Shown: piece after piece, positions 7,696 to 14,797 of the stretch
How positions within the stretch are numbered: position 1 is the stretch's first letter
Layout: each line of letters starts with the position of its first letter
Assembly: GCA_013816725.1 (NCBI GenBank)
Contig: JACDEA010000010.1
Location: 1-16,843, forward strand
Direction of reading: 5' to 3'
From: Actinomycetota bacterium
GTDB lineage: Bacteria > Actinomycetota > Acidimicrobiia > Acidimicrobiales > JACDEA01
Length of the DNA stretch: 16,843 bases
Program-made: the position numbers and the translations under genes
Notes under the pieces: model-generated
Databases searched by the model: none
Told to the model about the DNA's origin: nothing
Seen by the model: the letters and a program-made list of their open reading frames with translations, nothing else

Positions 7696-8789
7696 GTGAG
7701 CTTCACCGTGATGTAGAGACCGCTGAACTGGGAGAAGAACCTGAGCAGGCCGGGCCGGCCGTCCAGGCTCTCGTGCACCGCGGCGCGGTTGCCGAGCAGT
7801 GCGGGATGACCGTAGTCCTCGCAGATCAGCAACCCGCCGGCGCTGATGCCGTCGGGCAACAGCGCGTCGAACAGAAACCGGGTAGCCCGGTAGGAGTCGC
7901 AGTCGATATAAGCGAGCGCGAGCGGGCCGGTGGCGGTCGACGCCAACGTCTCGGTGAAGTCGCCCTTGACCAGCTGCACGTTGGAGAACGGCGCCAACTT
8001 GGTGCGGACGTCCTCGAAGTCCACCTCGTGGGTCTCGCTCCAGAAGTGGTCGACGCCGAGCGGCTCGACCGGGAAGCTCTCGAACGTGTCGAACATGTAG
8101 AGGCGTTTGGCCGACCCGAGCGCTCCTAGCGTGCGGGCGATGAGGTAGCCGCTGTGGCCCTTGTACGACCCGAACTCGGCCACGTCGCCAGGAATGTCGT
8201 TCTCGACCACGGTCTTGAGCCACTGGTAGAGGTCGAGGTAGTCGCGCAACCCACACTTCTGCTCGAACTTCGTCAACGACTCCTCGTAGAGGTCGTACGG
8301 CGACGGCGACTCGAGGAGGACGGGCGATACGAACCACGTATCGCCGTACTCGTCCAGCGACCGGAACACCACATGCTCGGCGTCGAGCCCGCTCGCGTAT
8401 TCGAAGCGAGCGTCGGCAAAGACCGGATGGTTGGCGAGCAACCGGGCCAGCGCTGTCATCCGGGGCGGATCCGTGTAGCCGCACATCACCGCGGCCATGC
8501 CCTTCACCTCCGCGTCGGTCCAGGCCGCCAGGTCGGCCATGGCGTGAGCCCGGAACGGCACATGGTGGGAACGGAGGGCGCCATGCAACGCCTGTTGGAA
8601 CTCGCCGCCGTCGCCAACGCTCAACACCCAGTCATCAGGACTCGTGCAGAAACCGTCCGCCCAGGTCGCAAGGCCGCTTGCAGCGTGCGCCGCGCTTTCG
8701 GCCCCCGACCATCGAAACGACGACATGTCCACGGCCTGGGCCTTGGCGCGCCCAGTGACGCGGCGCTTCACCCGCCGGAGTCGTCTCAT
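7692..8789 (-). CDS. TylF/MycF-type SAM-dependent O-methyltransferase with N-terminal extension
   Basis: This 365-residue protein has its catalytic part in the C-terminal half. It shows GDVAEFGSYKGHSGYL at about 201-216 (SAM-binding motif I), YMFDTFESFP at 231-240, VQLVKGDFTETL at 271-282 and AYIDCDSYRATRFLF at 293-307. A GGLLICEDYG stretch follows at 318-327. These match macrocin-type (TylF/MycF) sugar O-methyltransferases, which need SAM and a divalent metal held by Asp residues such as those in DCD and EDYG. Residues about 25-165 lie outside the usual roughly 255-residue enzyme. That part includes VLSVGDGGEFQQAL, which looks Rossmann-like, but I cannot name it. I chose the ATG at 8789; in-frame GTG 8798 and TTG 8807 are possible. 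The stop overlaps the RGP-like start by 4 nt, so both proteins are made together and probably act on the same sugar or glycan. Confidence 0.85.
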   Translation of the reverse strand: MRRLRRVKRRVTGRAKAQAVDMSSFRWSGAESAAHAASGLATWADGFCTSPDDWVLSVGDGGEFQQALHGALRSHHVPFRAHAMADLAAWTDAEVKGMAAVMCGYTDPPRMTALARLLANHPVFADARFEYASGLDAEHVVFRSLDEYGDTWFVSPVLLESPSPYDLYEESLTKFEQKCGLRDYLDLYQWLKTVVENDIPGDVAEFGSYKGHSGYLIARTLGALGSAKRLYMFDTFESFPVEPLGVDHFWSETHEVDFEDVRTKLAPFSNVQLVKGDFTETLASTATGPLALAYIDCDSYRATRFLFDALLPDGISAGGLLICEDYGHPALLGNRAAVHESLDGRPGLLRFFSQFSGLYITVKLT

Positions 8790-8818
8790 GCCCGCCACGT
8801 GCGGCAAGCTTAGGAGTC

Positions 8819-9778
8819 ATGGATTGGTCGCAACTCGTCGACAAGCGAATTCTCGTCACCGGCGGCGGCGGATTCCTTGGCTCACGAGTCGTGGCCCGCT
8901 TGCACGACCACGGTGCCGGCGAGGTACTGGCGCCCCGGTCGTCGGAGTTCGATCTTCGCCAGCCGGCGGCGATCCGGGATCTGTTAGAGGAGACCCACCC
9001 CGACGCGGTGATCCACCTGGCGGCGGTCGTCGGCGGCATCGGCGCCAACATGGATTCGCCGGGCCGGTTCTTCTACGAGAACGCGGTGATGGGAATCCAC
9101 CTGATCGAGGAGGCCCGCAGGGTCGGGGTTTCCAAGTTCGTCTGCCTCGGGACGGTGTGCGCCTATCCGAAGGTGATCCCGCTGCCCTTCTCCGAAGACG
9201 ACCTGTGGGACGGCTACCCCGAAGAGACCAACGCCCCGTACGGGCTGGCCAAGAAGATGCTGCTCGTTCAACTCCAGTCCTACCGCCAGGAGTACGGGTT
9301 CAACGGGATCTACCTGCTCCCGGTGAACCTCTATGGGCCCGGCGACAACTTCGACGAGCGCACATCGCATGTGATCCCGGCGTTGATCCGCAAGTGCATG
9401 GACGCGGTCGACGCCAGCGCCGACAAGATCGTGTGCTGGGGTACAGGGCGGGCGTCGCGCGAATTTCTCTACGTGGATGACGCGGCTGAGGCCATCGTGG
9501 CCGCCACCCGGCTGTACGAGGGCAGCGAGCCTGTCAACGTCGGCTCCGGTGTCGAGGTGACCGTGCGCGAGCTGGTCGAGGTCGTCGCGGCGGAGACCGG
9601 GTTCAAGGGCCGGATCGAATGGGACACCTCCAAGCCCGACGGTCAGCCCCGGCGCGCCCTCGACGTGAGCCGGGCCCGCAAGGAGTTCGGCTTCGTGGCC
9701 GAAACGCCCTTCGACGAGGGCCTACGCCGCACCATCGCGTGGTTCCGCGAAACCTCGGGTAGTGCACCTCCGCAGTAG
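8819..9778 (+). CDS. GDP-L-fucose synthase-like NAD(P)-dependent epimerase/reductase
   Basis: This 319-residue extended short-chain dehydrogenase likely converts GDP-4-keto-6-deoxy-mannose to GDP-L-fucose (3,5-epimerisation then 4-reduction) or a close relative. It shows the Rossmann motif TGGGGFLGS at 14-22, HLAAVVGGIGAN at 66-77 and LGTVCAYPK at 110-118. YGLAK (Tyr141/Lys145 catalytic pair), PVNLYGPGDNFD at 168-179, SHVIPALIR at 183-191 and SREFLYVDDAAEA also match. Cys114 and His184 sit where the E. coli enzyme has its epimerisation acid/base pair Cys109/His179; Thr112 replaces the usual catalytic Ser. Length matches the family. The ATG at 8819 has AGGAG unusually close, only 2 nt away. 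Its start lies 29 bp from the divergent methyltransferase start. No GDP-mannose 4,6-dehydratase is visible in the window, so the substrate is inferred. Confidence 0.85.
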   Translation: MDWSQLVDKRILVTGGGGFLGSRVVARLHDHGAGEVLAPRSSEFDLRQPAAIRDLLEETHPDAVIHLAAVVGGIGANMDSPGRFFYENAVMGIHLIEEARRVGVSKFVCLGTVCAYPKVIPLPFSEDDLWDGYPEETNAPYGLAKKMLLVQLQSYRQEYGFNGIYLLPVNLYGPGDNFDERTSHVIPALIRKCMDAVDASADKIVCWGTGRASREFLYVDDAAEAIVAATRLYEGSEPVNVGSGVEVTVRELVEVVAAETGFKGRIEWDTSKPDGQPRRALDVSRARKEFGFVAETPFDEGLRRTIAWFRETSGSAPPQ

Positions 9779-9892
9779 CCTCCTGCCGTGTTTTGCGGCG
9801 GCCGCCGGCGGCGCGACGCACACCCATCGCTCGAGCCGCAGCCGACGCCCGGCGGTCACGGTTCCATTGTCGCCCACCTACGGCCCTCCGAC
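9779..9892. other. Convergent intergenic spacer with GC palindromes
   Basis: This 114-bp gap separates the tail-to-tail reductase and methyltransferase genes. It contains two overlapping perfect palindromes, GGCGGCCGCC at 9797-9806 and GCCGCCGGCGGC at 9801-9812. Neither leaves room for a good loop and neither is followed by a T-run on either strand, so I do not call an intrinsic terminator. Nothing else is seen here. Confidence 0.35.
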
Positions 9893-10573
9893 TCAGCGGA
9901 TGCAGAGAACACCGTATTGCGCACCGAGCGGCAACGGCTCCAGCGCCCGTTCAACCACCCGCAGTCGTCGGAGCGCCTTGGGAAACACGAACAGGTAGCG
10001 GACGGGGAGAACTTTCGAAAAGCCGGCACGGCGCGCCAGCTCCGCGAGTTCGCGCGCTCGGAGCATCACGGCGTCGGCGTCGAACGGGATCCGCCGCATC
10101 ACCATACGCGCCGGGATGCTCCACGGGTTGTTCTCGAACACCGCGAGGATCCCCCCTGGGCGCGTGGCGCCGTGAATTGTGCCCATTACCGTGGCGCGCT
10201 CGTCGACGGCGATGTGGTGGAACGCGCCGTTCACGTAGCACAGGTCAAAGGGCTCGCTTCGATCGAGGAGGTTCAGCGTTCCGAACGCCACCCGGTCGCT
10301 GCCGAGAGTCGCGTCGGCCCGCTGCACCGCGGCGGCGGCGACATCGACGCCAACGACCGACGCGTCGGGGAACATCCCGGCCAGGACCGCCGACGCATCA
10401 CCAACACCACACCCGAAGTCGAGGATGCGTTTGGGCCGCGCGTCCTGGGGCAGACGGCGACGCAGGTGCTCCAGCCGACCGCGGATGAAGAAGTCCTTCG
10501 ACTCACCCGACAGCTTCAGCCCGCGCTCGAGCATGTCGTCGTAGCTCTCGGGGTCGTCGAACAGCTCGCTCAC
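9893..10573 (-). CDS. Class I SAM-dependent methyltransferase
   Basis: This 226-residue small methyltransferase carries motif I as ILDFGCGVGDAS at about 50-61, an acidic motif II in VVGVDVAA at 73-80, a post-motif segment FDLCYVNGAFHHI and RPGGILAVFENNPWS. This is the UbiE/Methyltransf_11-25 pattern. No membrane segment is visible; the C-terminus ends in LGAQYGVLCIR. The GTG start at 10571-10573 overlaps the stop of the upstream DPM-like glycosyltransferase by 4 nt (GTGA), so it is translationally coupled to it. Co-transcription with two glycosyltransferases suggests a sugar or polyprenyl-linked glycan substrate, but the acceptor atom (O, N or C) cannot be read from the sequence. The fold is certain; the substrate is unknown. 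Confidence 0.85.
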   Translation of the reverse strand: MSELFDDPESYDDMLERGLKLSGESKDFFIRGRLEHLRRRLPQDARPKRILDFGCGVGDASAVLAGMFPDASVVGVDVAAAAVQRADATLGSDRVAFGTLNLLDRSEPFDLCYVNGAFHHIAVDERATVMGTIHGATRPGGILAVFENNPWSIPARMVMRRIPFDADAVMLRARELAELARRAGFSKVLPVRYLFVFPKALRRLRVVERALEPLPLGAQYGVLCIR

Positions 10574-11790
10574 GGTGCAATTGCGTCAACGGCCGGGCGC
10601 GGCACGTTGCGCTCGTAATCGACGCGCTCCGCAGCCAGACGGAGGAACGACAGCGCGGTCTTGGTGACCGCCAAGATCGCCGCCGTTTCGTAGAGGAACG
10701 ACATGGCGATGAAGCGGGACCAGTGGGTGTAGGTGGCGCCGCTCCGCACGAGTTGTTCGAAACTCGGCAGCACGAGGAGCCCGCCACCGACGAGCAGCGC
10801 CGCCTCTATGCACCAGAACATTGCACCGCTAAGAGCGCGCGCCGAGAGAGCGCGGAGCCGGTCGGGCGGTCGGCCGCCGAACAAGAACGCGTCGACCGTG
10901 GTTCCGGCGACATGGCCCGCGCACAGCAGCAATACGCCGACGACGCCAAACAGGTTCCCGACGACGAAGCGGTAAATCATCCACTCCTCGACCGTGTGGT
11001 GTCGCAAGTAGTGCACGCCCGGGAACGCGAGCAGCGTGCCCGTCAGCAGTAACAACAGCAGGCCGGCGGCGCCGAGCAGTCGGGAAGGGCGGTAGACGGC
11101 GGCAGTGCGCATGATCGTCCCGAGGAACCGGGCGCCGTCGCGGACCACGCTCAGCTTAGAACGACCCTCGCGCTCCCTATACGGCATGTCGATCTCGACG
11201 ATCTTCAACCGCCCGCCTAGCAGGGCGCGCGCGCTCATCGCCGGGGTGAAATGGAGGCCATCGGGCAGCGGCATGAGGTCCGGGAGGGCCTTCCGTAGAA
11301 CGACGCGCATCCCGCTCGCGGTGTCGCGGACCTGCGACGACGCCAGCCCGGCGAGCAGGCCCGCGAACAGCCGGTTGCCGAGGCGCCGGATGCGCGGCAT
11401 CTCGCTGCCCTTGTTGAGCCGGCCGCCGAGGGCGATGTCGGCGTGGTCCGCGACCAGCTTGGTCGCCAGCGGGCCAAAGAACTCCGGGTCGCAGGTGCCG
11501 TCGGCGTCGAGGAACGCGACCACGTCGGCGTCGGGCATCGCATCCCAGCCCGCCTTGATCGCTGCCCCGTACCCTCGGTTCTTGTCGAAGATGATGAGCT
11601 GGATCGAGTCGCCGAAACCCTGGGCGATCTCGATGGTGCGATCAGTCGATCCGTCGCTCACCACGGTGACGTCGACGCTTGTGACGGGCGACGAACCGAC
11701 GATGTGCGGTATCGCGTCCAATGTCCGCCGGACCGTCGAGCCGATGCTCTGCTCTTCGTTCAGGGCTGGGATGACGACCCCGAGACGCAT
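10570..11790 (-). CDS. DPM/GtrB-like GT2 glycosyltransferase with four C-terminal TM helices
   Basis: This 406-residue GT-A enzyme is probably a polyprenyl-phosphate glycosyltransferase. The N-terminal catalytic domain contains VVIPALNEE (5-13), VVSDGSTD (43-50), NRGYGAAIKAG (71-81) and the DxD metal site in FLDADGTCDPE (93-103). SGMRV near 159-163 and MPYREREGRSKLSV (202-215) complete the DPM1/DPG-synthase pattern; this group transfers a hexose from a nucleotide sugar to a polyprenyl phosphate. Four hydrophobic helices follow at about 238-257, 275-298, 321-342 and 360-383, more than the two of typical GtrB. The start is ATG at 11790, 51 bp after the upstream GT2 stop, with a weak ribosome binding site; the stop overlaps the methyltransferase gene by 4 nt. 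It may instead use a glycan acceptor. Donor sugar is not determined. Confidence 0.87.
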   Translation of the reverse strand: MRLGVVIPALNEEQSIGSTVRRTLDAIPHIVGSSPVTSVDVTVVSDGSTDRTIEIAQGFGDSIQLIIFDKNRGYGAAIKAGWDAMPDADVVAFLDADGTCDPEFFGPLATKLVADHADIALGGRLNKGSEMPRIRRLGNRLFAGLLAGLASSQVRDTASGMRVVLRKALPDLMPLPDGLHFTPAMSARALLGGRLKIVEIDMPYREREGRSKLSVVRDGARFLGTIMRTAAVYRPSRLLGAAGLLLLLLTGTLLAFPGVHYLRHHTVEEWMIYRFVVGNLFGVVGVLLLCAGHVAGTTVDAFLFGGRPPDRLRALSARALSGAMFWCIEAALLVGGGLLVLPSFEQLVRSGATYTHWSRFIAMSFLYETAAILAVTKTALSFLRLAAERVDYERNVPRPAVDAIAP

Positions 11791-11841
11791 CGGCGCGAAG
11801 CCTAGAGGCCGAGGCCCGGCGGAACCGGTGCAGTTGAGGCC

Positions 11842-12786
11842 TCAAACACGAGCGCGCGGCTTCGACACGTTGTGCCGGAAAACTTCGCGCGTAAAGCCGG
11901 CGCTGCGGGAGCACGAGGTGAGCAGCGCCATGGCCACCCACGGTCGCCAAGGACCGCGCCGGCCGATGCGGCCGACGTCGGCGATGGCCTCGATCCCCCG
12001 CCCCTTGAGACCGCCGAACCGGTGCGCGGCCAGCCGGTCGCGGTCGAGGAGGTAATCCGACCGGCCCTGAGCGTAGGACCGCCGCACCATGTAGCCGACA
12101 CGCAGACGCTCGGGAGGGAGTTCGTGGACGACCACCGCGGCCGGGGCGTACCTGAGTCGGCCGCCCACGGACCGAAAGCTCCGGCAAATGTCCACGTCGT
12201 CGTTCACGGTCGGCGTGCCGGGTTGAGGCCCGAGCGCAGGGTCGAACCCGGGGGTCATGCGGAGAAGCGATGTGAGAAAGGCGGCATTGGCCGTCAGGAG
12301 GTAGTCGTCGTCGTCGAGTTGGATTTCCTGGTCGCCGCGGTCGTACGCAGCCAGATAGGCGGTGGCGGACCCCCAGAGCCAGGACGGACGGGGCACCGAT
12401 TCATCGAGCTCGACGCGCCCGCCCACGCCTTCGCAGCGACCGGCGACGATGGGGCCGATGACCTCGCGCAACCAGTCCGGGTGGGGGATGACGTCGTCGT
12501 CGAGGAAGGCGATGATCTCGCCGTCGGCTTCGGCAATCCCCCGGTTGCGAGCGCGAGACGCGCCCTTTTGCGGCTCTCTGACCAGACGGGCGGGCACCGG
12601 TAGCGCATCAACGTGTTCGGCGAAGACGCGCTCGGCACCGGGCGCGTCCTCGTTGTCGATGACGAGGACGGACCACGGCACACCGGGATCGGCCTGCGCG
12701 GCGACCGCCTCGAGCAGTGCGGCCAGCGACACCGGCCGCCTGTGGGTCGGCACGACGACCGTCACGCTTCGACGATGCTCGCTCAC
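11842..12786 (-). CDS. GT2-family glycosyltransferase
   Basis: This 314-residue GT-A glycosyltransferase is the first gene of a minus-strand block of three. It has VTVVVPTHRRP at 8-18, VLVIDNEDAPGA at 40-51 and KGASRARNRGI at 74-84. The DxD-type site is AFLDDDVIPHPDWL at 93-106. A C-terminal acceptor region contains TVNDDVDICRSFRSVGGR (193-210), resembling the ED-type catalytic-base region of family 2 enzymes. There are no clear transmembrane helices, so it is probably peripheral at the inner face of the membrane. The start is a GTG at 12784-12786; the divergent GT2 gene begins 59 bp away. A single linkage in the repeat unit is the likely product; sugar and linkage cannot be assigned. Confidence 0.86.
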   Translation of the reverse strand: MSEHRRSVTVVVPTHRRPVSLAALLEAVAAQADPGVPWSVLVIDNEDAPGAERVFAEHVDALPVPARLVREPQKGASRARNRGIAEADGEIIAFLDDDVIPHPDWLREVIGPIVAGRCEGVGGRVELDESVPRPSWLWGSATAYLAAYDRGDQEIQLDDDDYLLTANAAFLTSLLRMTPGFDPALGPQPGTPTVNDDVDICRSFRSVGGRLRYAPAAVVVHELPPERLRVGYMVRRSYAQGRSDYLLDRDRLAAHRFGGLKGRGIEAIADVGRIGRRGPWRPWVAMALLTSCSRSAGFTREVFRHNVSKPRARV

Positions 12787-12845
12787 GTCGTGATGCTATC
12801 GACGGCTCGGTTGGCTTCTACACTGGCTCGCCCGCGGGCCCTGCT

Positions 12846-13769
12846 ATGACTGACCGGCAACCACTCGTCTCGATTGTCGTGCCGAGCTACAACCAGGGAA
12901 AGTTCATCGGTGCGACGCTCGAGTCGATCCTCAGCCAGGACTACAGGCCCATCGAGATCCTGGTGATGGACGGTGCGTCCACCGACAAGACCGTGGATGT
13001 GCTGCGCCAATTCGCCGAGCGCCATCCTGAAGTCACGTGGTGGTCCGAGCCCGACAAGGGCGTGGCCGATGCCGTGAACAACGGTCTCCAGCGGGCGTCG
13101 GGCGAGTACGCCGGCATCCAGAGCTCGGACGATCTCTATCGGCCCGGCGCGGTATCGCAGGCGGTCGCTGCGCTGGAGGGCGACCAGGACGTGGGCTTGG
13201 TCTACGGCGACGCCGAGATCATCGACGAGTTCGGCACCGTCGAGACTGTCGCGCCCTATCGGCTCCCGTTCGCGCCAGACCGCTTCCTGTACCGGGGCAC
13301 GGTGATCCATCAGAGCAGCGCGTTCTTTCGCCTGGCGCTGGCCCGCGACGTGGGCGGCTGGAACCCCGACTACTTCTGCTGCGACACCGACATGTGGCTG
13401 CGAATGATCTTCCGAACGCGAGCCCAGCGCGTCGACAAGGTGTGGTCGGCGTGGCGCAAGCATCCCGACCAACGCGATCGTGACGCGCGGCGGATGTGGG
13501 AGGACTGGGCCCGCATGACTCGCGAGTCGCCCGACCTGCGGCGGGCGCCCATTCGGCTCCGCCTGGCTGCGGCGGCGGGGCGGCGGTTGATGGCGATCGA
13601 TTACAACCCGTCGCAGTCGCGCTGGTTCCGGACCCGTCAGATAGCGCTGGCCCTTCTCACCTATCCGCCCTCGATCGCAGCGGTACCGCCCGCCTTGTTG
13701 CCGCCCGGCGTCGACATCGTCCGGCGCGGCTTTCGCCGCTTGTTCTTCGAGCCGCCAGGGGCGCAGTAG
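12846..13769 (+). CDS. GT2-family glycosyltransferase
   Basis: This 307-residue GT-A enzyme shows LVSIVVPSYNQGKFIGATLESILSQ at its N-terminus and EILVMDGASTDKT near 37-48. SEPDKGVADAVNNGL at 67-81 and a metal-binding SSDD at 93-96 follow. The middle has IHQSSAFFRLALA, and GWNPDYFCCDTDMWLRM at 171-187 is the acceptor/base region with several acidic residues. This is the WcaA/WcaE-like subgroup common in polysaccharide loci. I chose the ATG at 12846 because the conserved fold begins seven residues later; the open frame reaches back to 12717, but that part overlaps the divergent gene and has no homologous look. It is the first gene of a four-gene plus-strand block and is followed after 2 bp by the sugar methyltransferase gene. 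Donor sugar unknown. Confidence 0.88.
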   Translation: MTDRQPLVSIVVPSYNQGKFIGATLESILSQDYRPIEILVMDGASTDKTVDVLRQFAERHPEVTWWSEPDKGVADAVNNGLQRASGEYAGIQSSDDLYRPGAVSQAVAALEGDQDVGLVYGDAEIIDEFGTVETVAPYRLPFAPDRFLYRGTVIHQSSAFFRLALARDVGGWNPDYFCCDTDMWLRMIFRTRAQRVDKVWSAWRKHPDQRDRDARRMWEDWARMTRESPDLRRAPIRLRLAAAAGRRLMAIDYNPSQSRWFRTRQIALALLTYPPSIAAVPPALLPPGVDIVRRGFRRLFFEPPGAQ

Positions 13770-13771
13770 CG

Positions 13772-14797
13772 ATGGCGATGGCCCAATGGCTGAAGGACCA
13801 GGCCCGGGCCCTGGTCCGCCGGGCCGGGTACGACCTGGTACGCACTGCGCGACCCGACCCTCTGTACGTCGAGCCGAGCTTCGACGCGCAGACGGAGCTA
13901 CCGCCGGGGGCGACCGAGAAATTGCGCCCCAACCACCCACGGCTCCTCGAGTTGCGCGAGCGGTACGCCCGCTGCGGGGTGCCGATGGGCCAGCGCACGA
14001 TGTGGCGGCCGCAGTATCTCGAGTCCGAGCTGACCCTCGCCCGCTTCCGCGGTGACAACTCTTACGTGTGGCAGTTCCGCAACATCGGCGACGACGCCCG
14101 GTTCAAGTACTTCGTGTACCTCCGCGACCTCGAGTCCCGGGACCCGCGCAACCTCGTGACGACGCTGGGCGAGGACGGGCTCTTCGGGTGCTGGACCTTC
14201 GAGTACCCGGGACACCCGACGGTGAGCCGGGACCTGCTCGACTCGGTGAACGAGATCTACTTTCTCAACCGCCACACCGGCGTACTCGACCAGCCCGGCG
14301 CGGTCGTGTTGGACATCGGCGCCGGCTATGGCCGGCTGGCGCATCGCCTGGTCAAGGCCGCCCCCGGTCTCGGTACCTACATCTGTGTCGACGCCGTCGC
14401 CGAGTCCACCTTCCTCTGCGAGTACTACACCCGGTTCCGGGGTGTGGCCGATACCGTCGACGTCGTCCCGCTCGACGAGATCGACGCGCGGATCATCGGC
14501 CAGCCGGTCGACATCGCGGTGAACGTCCACAGCTTCTCGGAGATGAGCACTGCGGCCATCGAAGGTTGGCTGGAGGTGGTTGCGGCGACCGGCGCCCACT
14601 GGCTGTTGGTCGTTCCCAACGACAACGAGCAGCTGCTGACCTTCGAGGACGACGGCGAGCGCAAGGACTTCAGCGCCCTGCCAGCCCGGTACGGCTACGA
14701 GCTGACCGCCAACGAACCGATCTTCCCCGATCCGACAGTGCGCCAGATCACCAACATGAATTACCAGTTCTTTCTGTACCGCCGGACCGGCGCGTGA
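13772..14797 (+). CDS. Putative sugar O-methyltransferase (NanM-like)
   Basis: This 341-residue protein has a SAM-binding motif VVLDIGAGYGRLAHRL at about 178-193, YICVDAVAESTFLCEYY at 203-219 and VNVHSFSEMSTAAIEGWL at 250-267. The N-terminal 150 residues are family-specific, with QYLESELTLARFRGDNSYVW. The pattern resembles the 'putative sugar O-methyltransferase' family found in O-antigen and capsule loci; I assign it by memory of the motif order, not a search. Start choice: ATG at 13772, two nucleotides after the previous stop, with AGGGG at 13757-13761 upstream; ATG 13778 is possible. The stop overlaps the GT8 start as GTGA. Co-translation with glycosyltransferases supports methylation of a sugar in the glycan or of a nucleotide-linked precursor. 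Confidence 0.75.
   Translation: MAMAQWLKDQARALVRRAGYDLVRTARPDPLYVEPSFDAQTELPPGATEKLRPNHPRLLELRERYARCGVPMGQRTMWRPQYLESELTLARFRGDNSYVWQFRNIGDDARFKYFVYLRDLESRDPRNLVTTLGEDGLFGCWTFEYPGHPTVSRDLLDSVNEIYFLNRHTGVLDQPGAVVLDIGAGYGRLAHRLVKAAPGLGTYICVDAVAESTFLCEYYTRFRGVADTVDVVPLDEIDARIIGQPVDIAVNVHSFSEMSTAAIEGWLEVVAATGAHWLLVVPNDNEQLLTFEDDGERKDFSALPARYGYELTANEPIFPDPTVRQITNMNYQFFLYRRTGA

Noticed and set aside
6775..7716. Plus-strand frame of 313 residues opposite the RGP-like gene
   Set aside because: The minus strand shows conserved RGP motifs; this frame shows none.
7696..8484. N-terminal extension of the RGP-like protein
   Set aside because: The open frame continues upstream but overlaps the TylF gene in another frame and reads as Arg-rich noise; the true start is the ATG at 7695.
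9797..9812. Intrinsic terminator between the reductase and methyltransferase genes
   Set aside because: The palindromes have no usable loop and no T-run follows on either strand.
9788..10618. Plus-strand frame of 276 residues opposite the small methyltransferase
   Set aside because: The minus strand carries the LDFGCGVG SAM-binding motif; this frame is His/Arg-rich with no domain.
11105..12055. Plus-strand open frame of 316 residues opposite the GT2 pair
   Set aside because: It spans the gap between two real minus-strand genes and is Ser/Arg-rich, as expected of a shadow frame.
12819..12824. TACACT as a -10 element in the 59-bp divergent spacer
   Set aside because: No matching -35 at 16-18 nt and such hexamers are common by chance; no support.
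12783..13940. Antisense open frame of 385 residues across the GT2 and methyltransferase genes
   Set aside because: The Arg/Pro/Gly-rich translation has no motif, while the plus strand carries clear GT2 and SAM-binding motifs over the same bases.
14068..14793. N-terminal extension of the GT8 protein
   Set aside because: It is out of frame with the methyltransferase that clearly occupies these bases; the GT8 fold begins right at the GTG at 14794.
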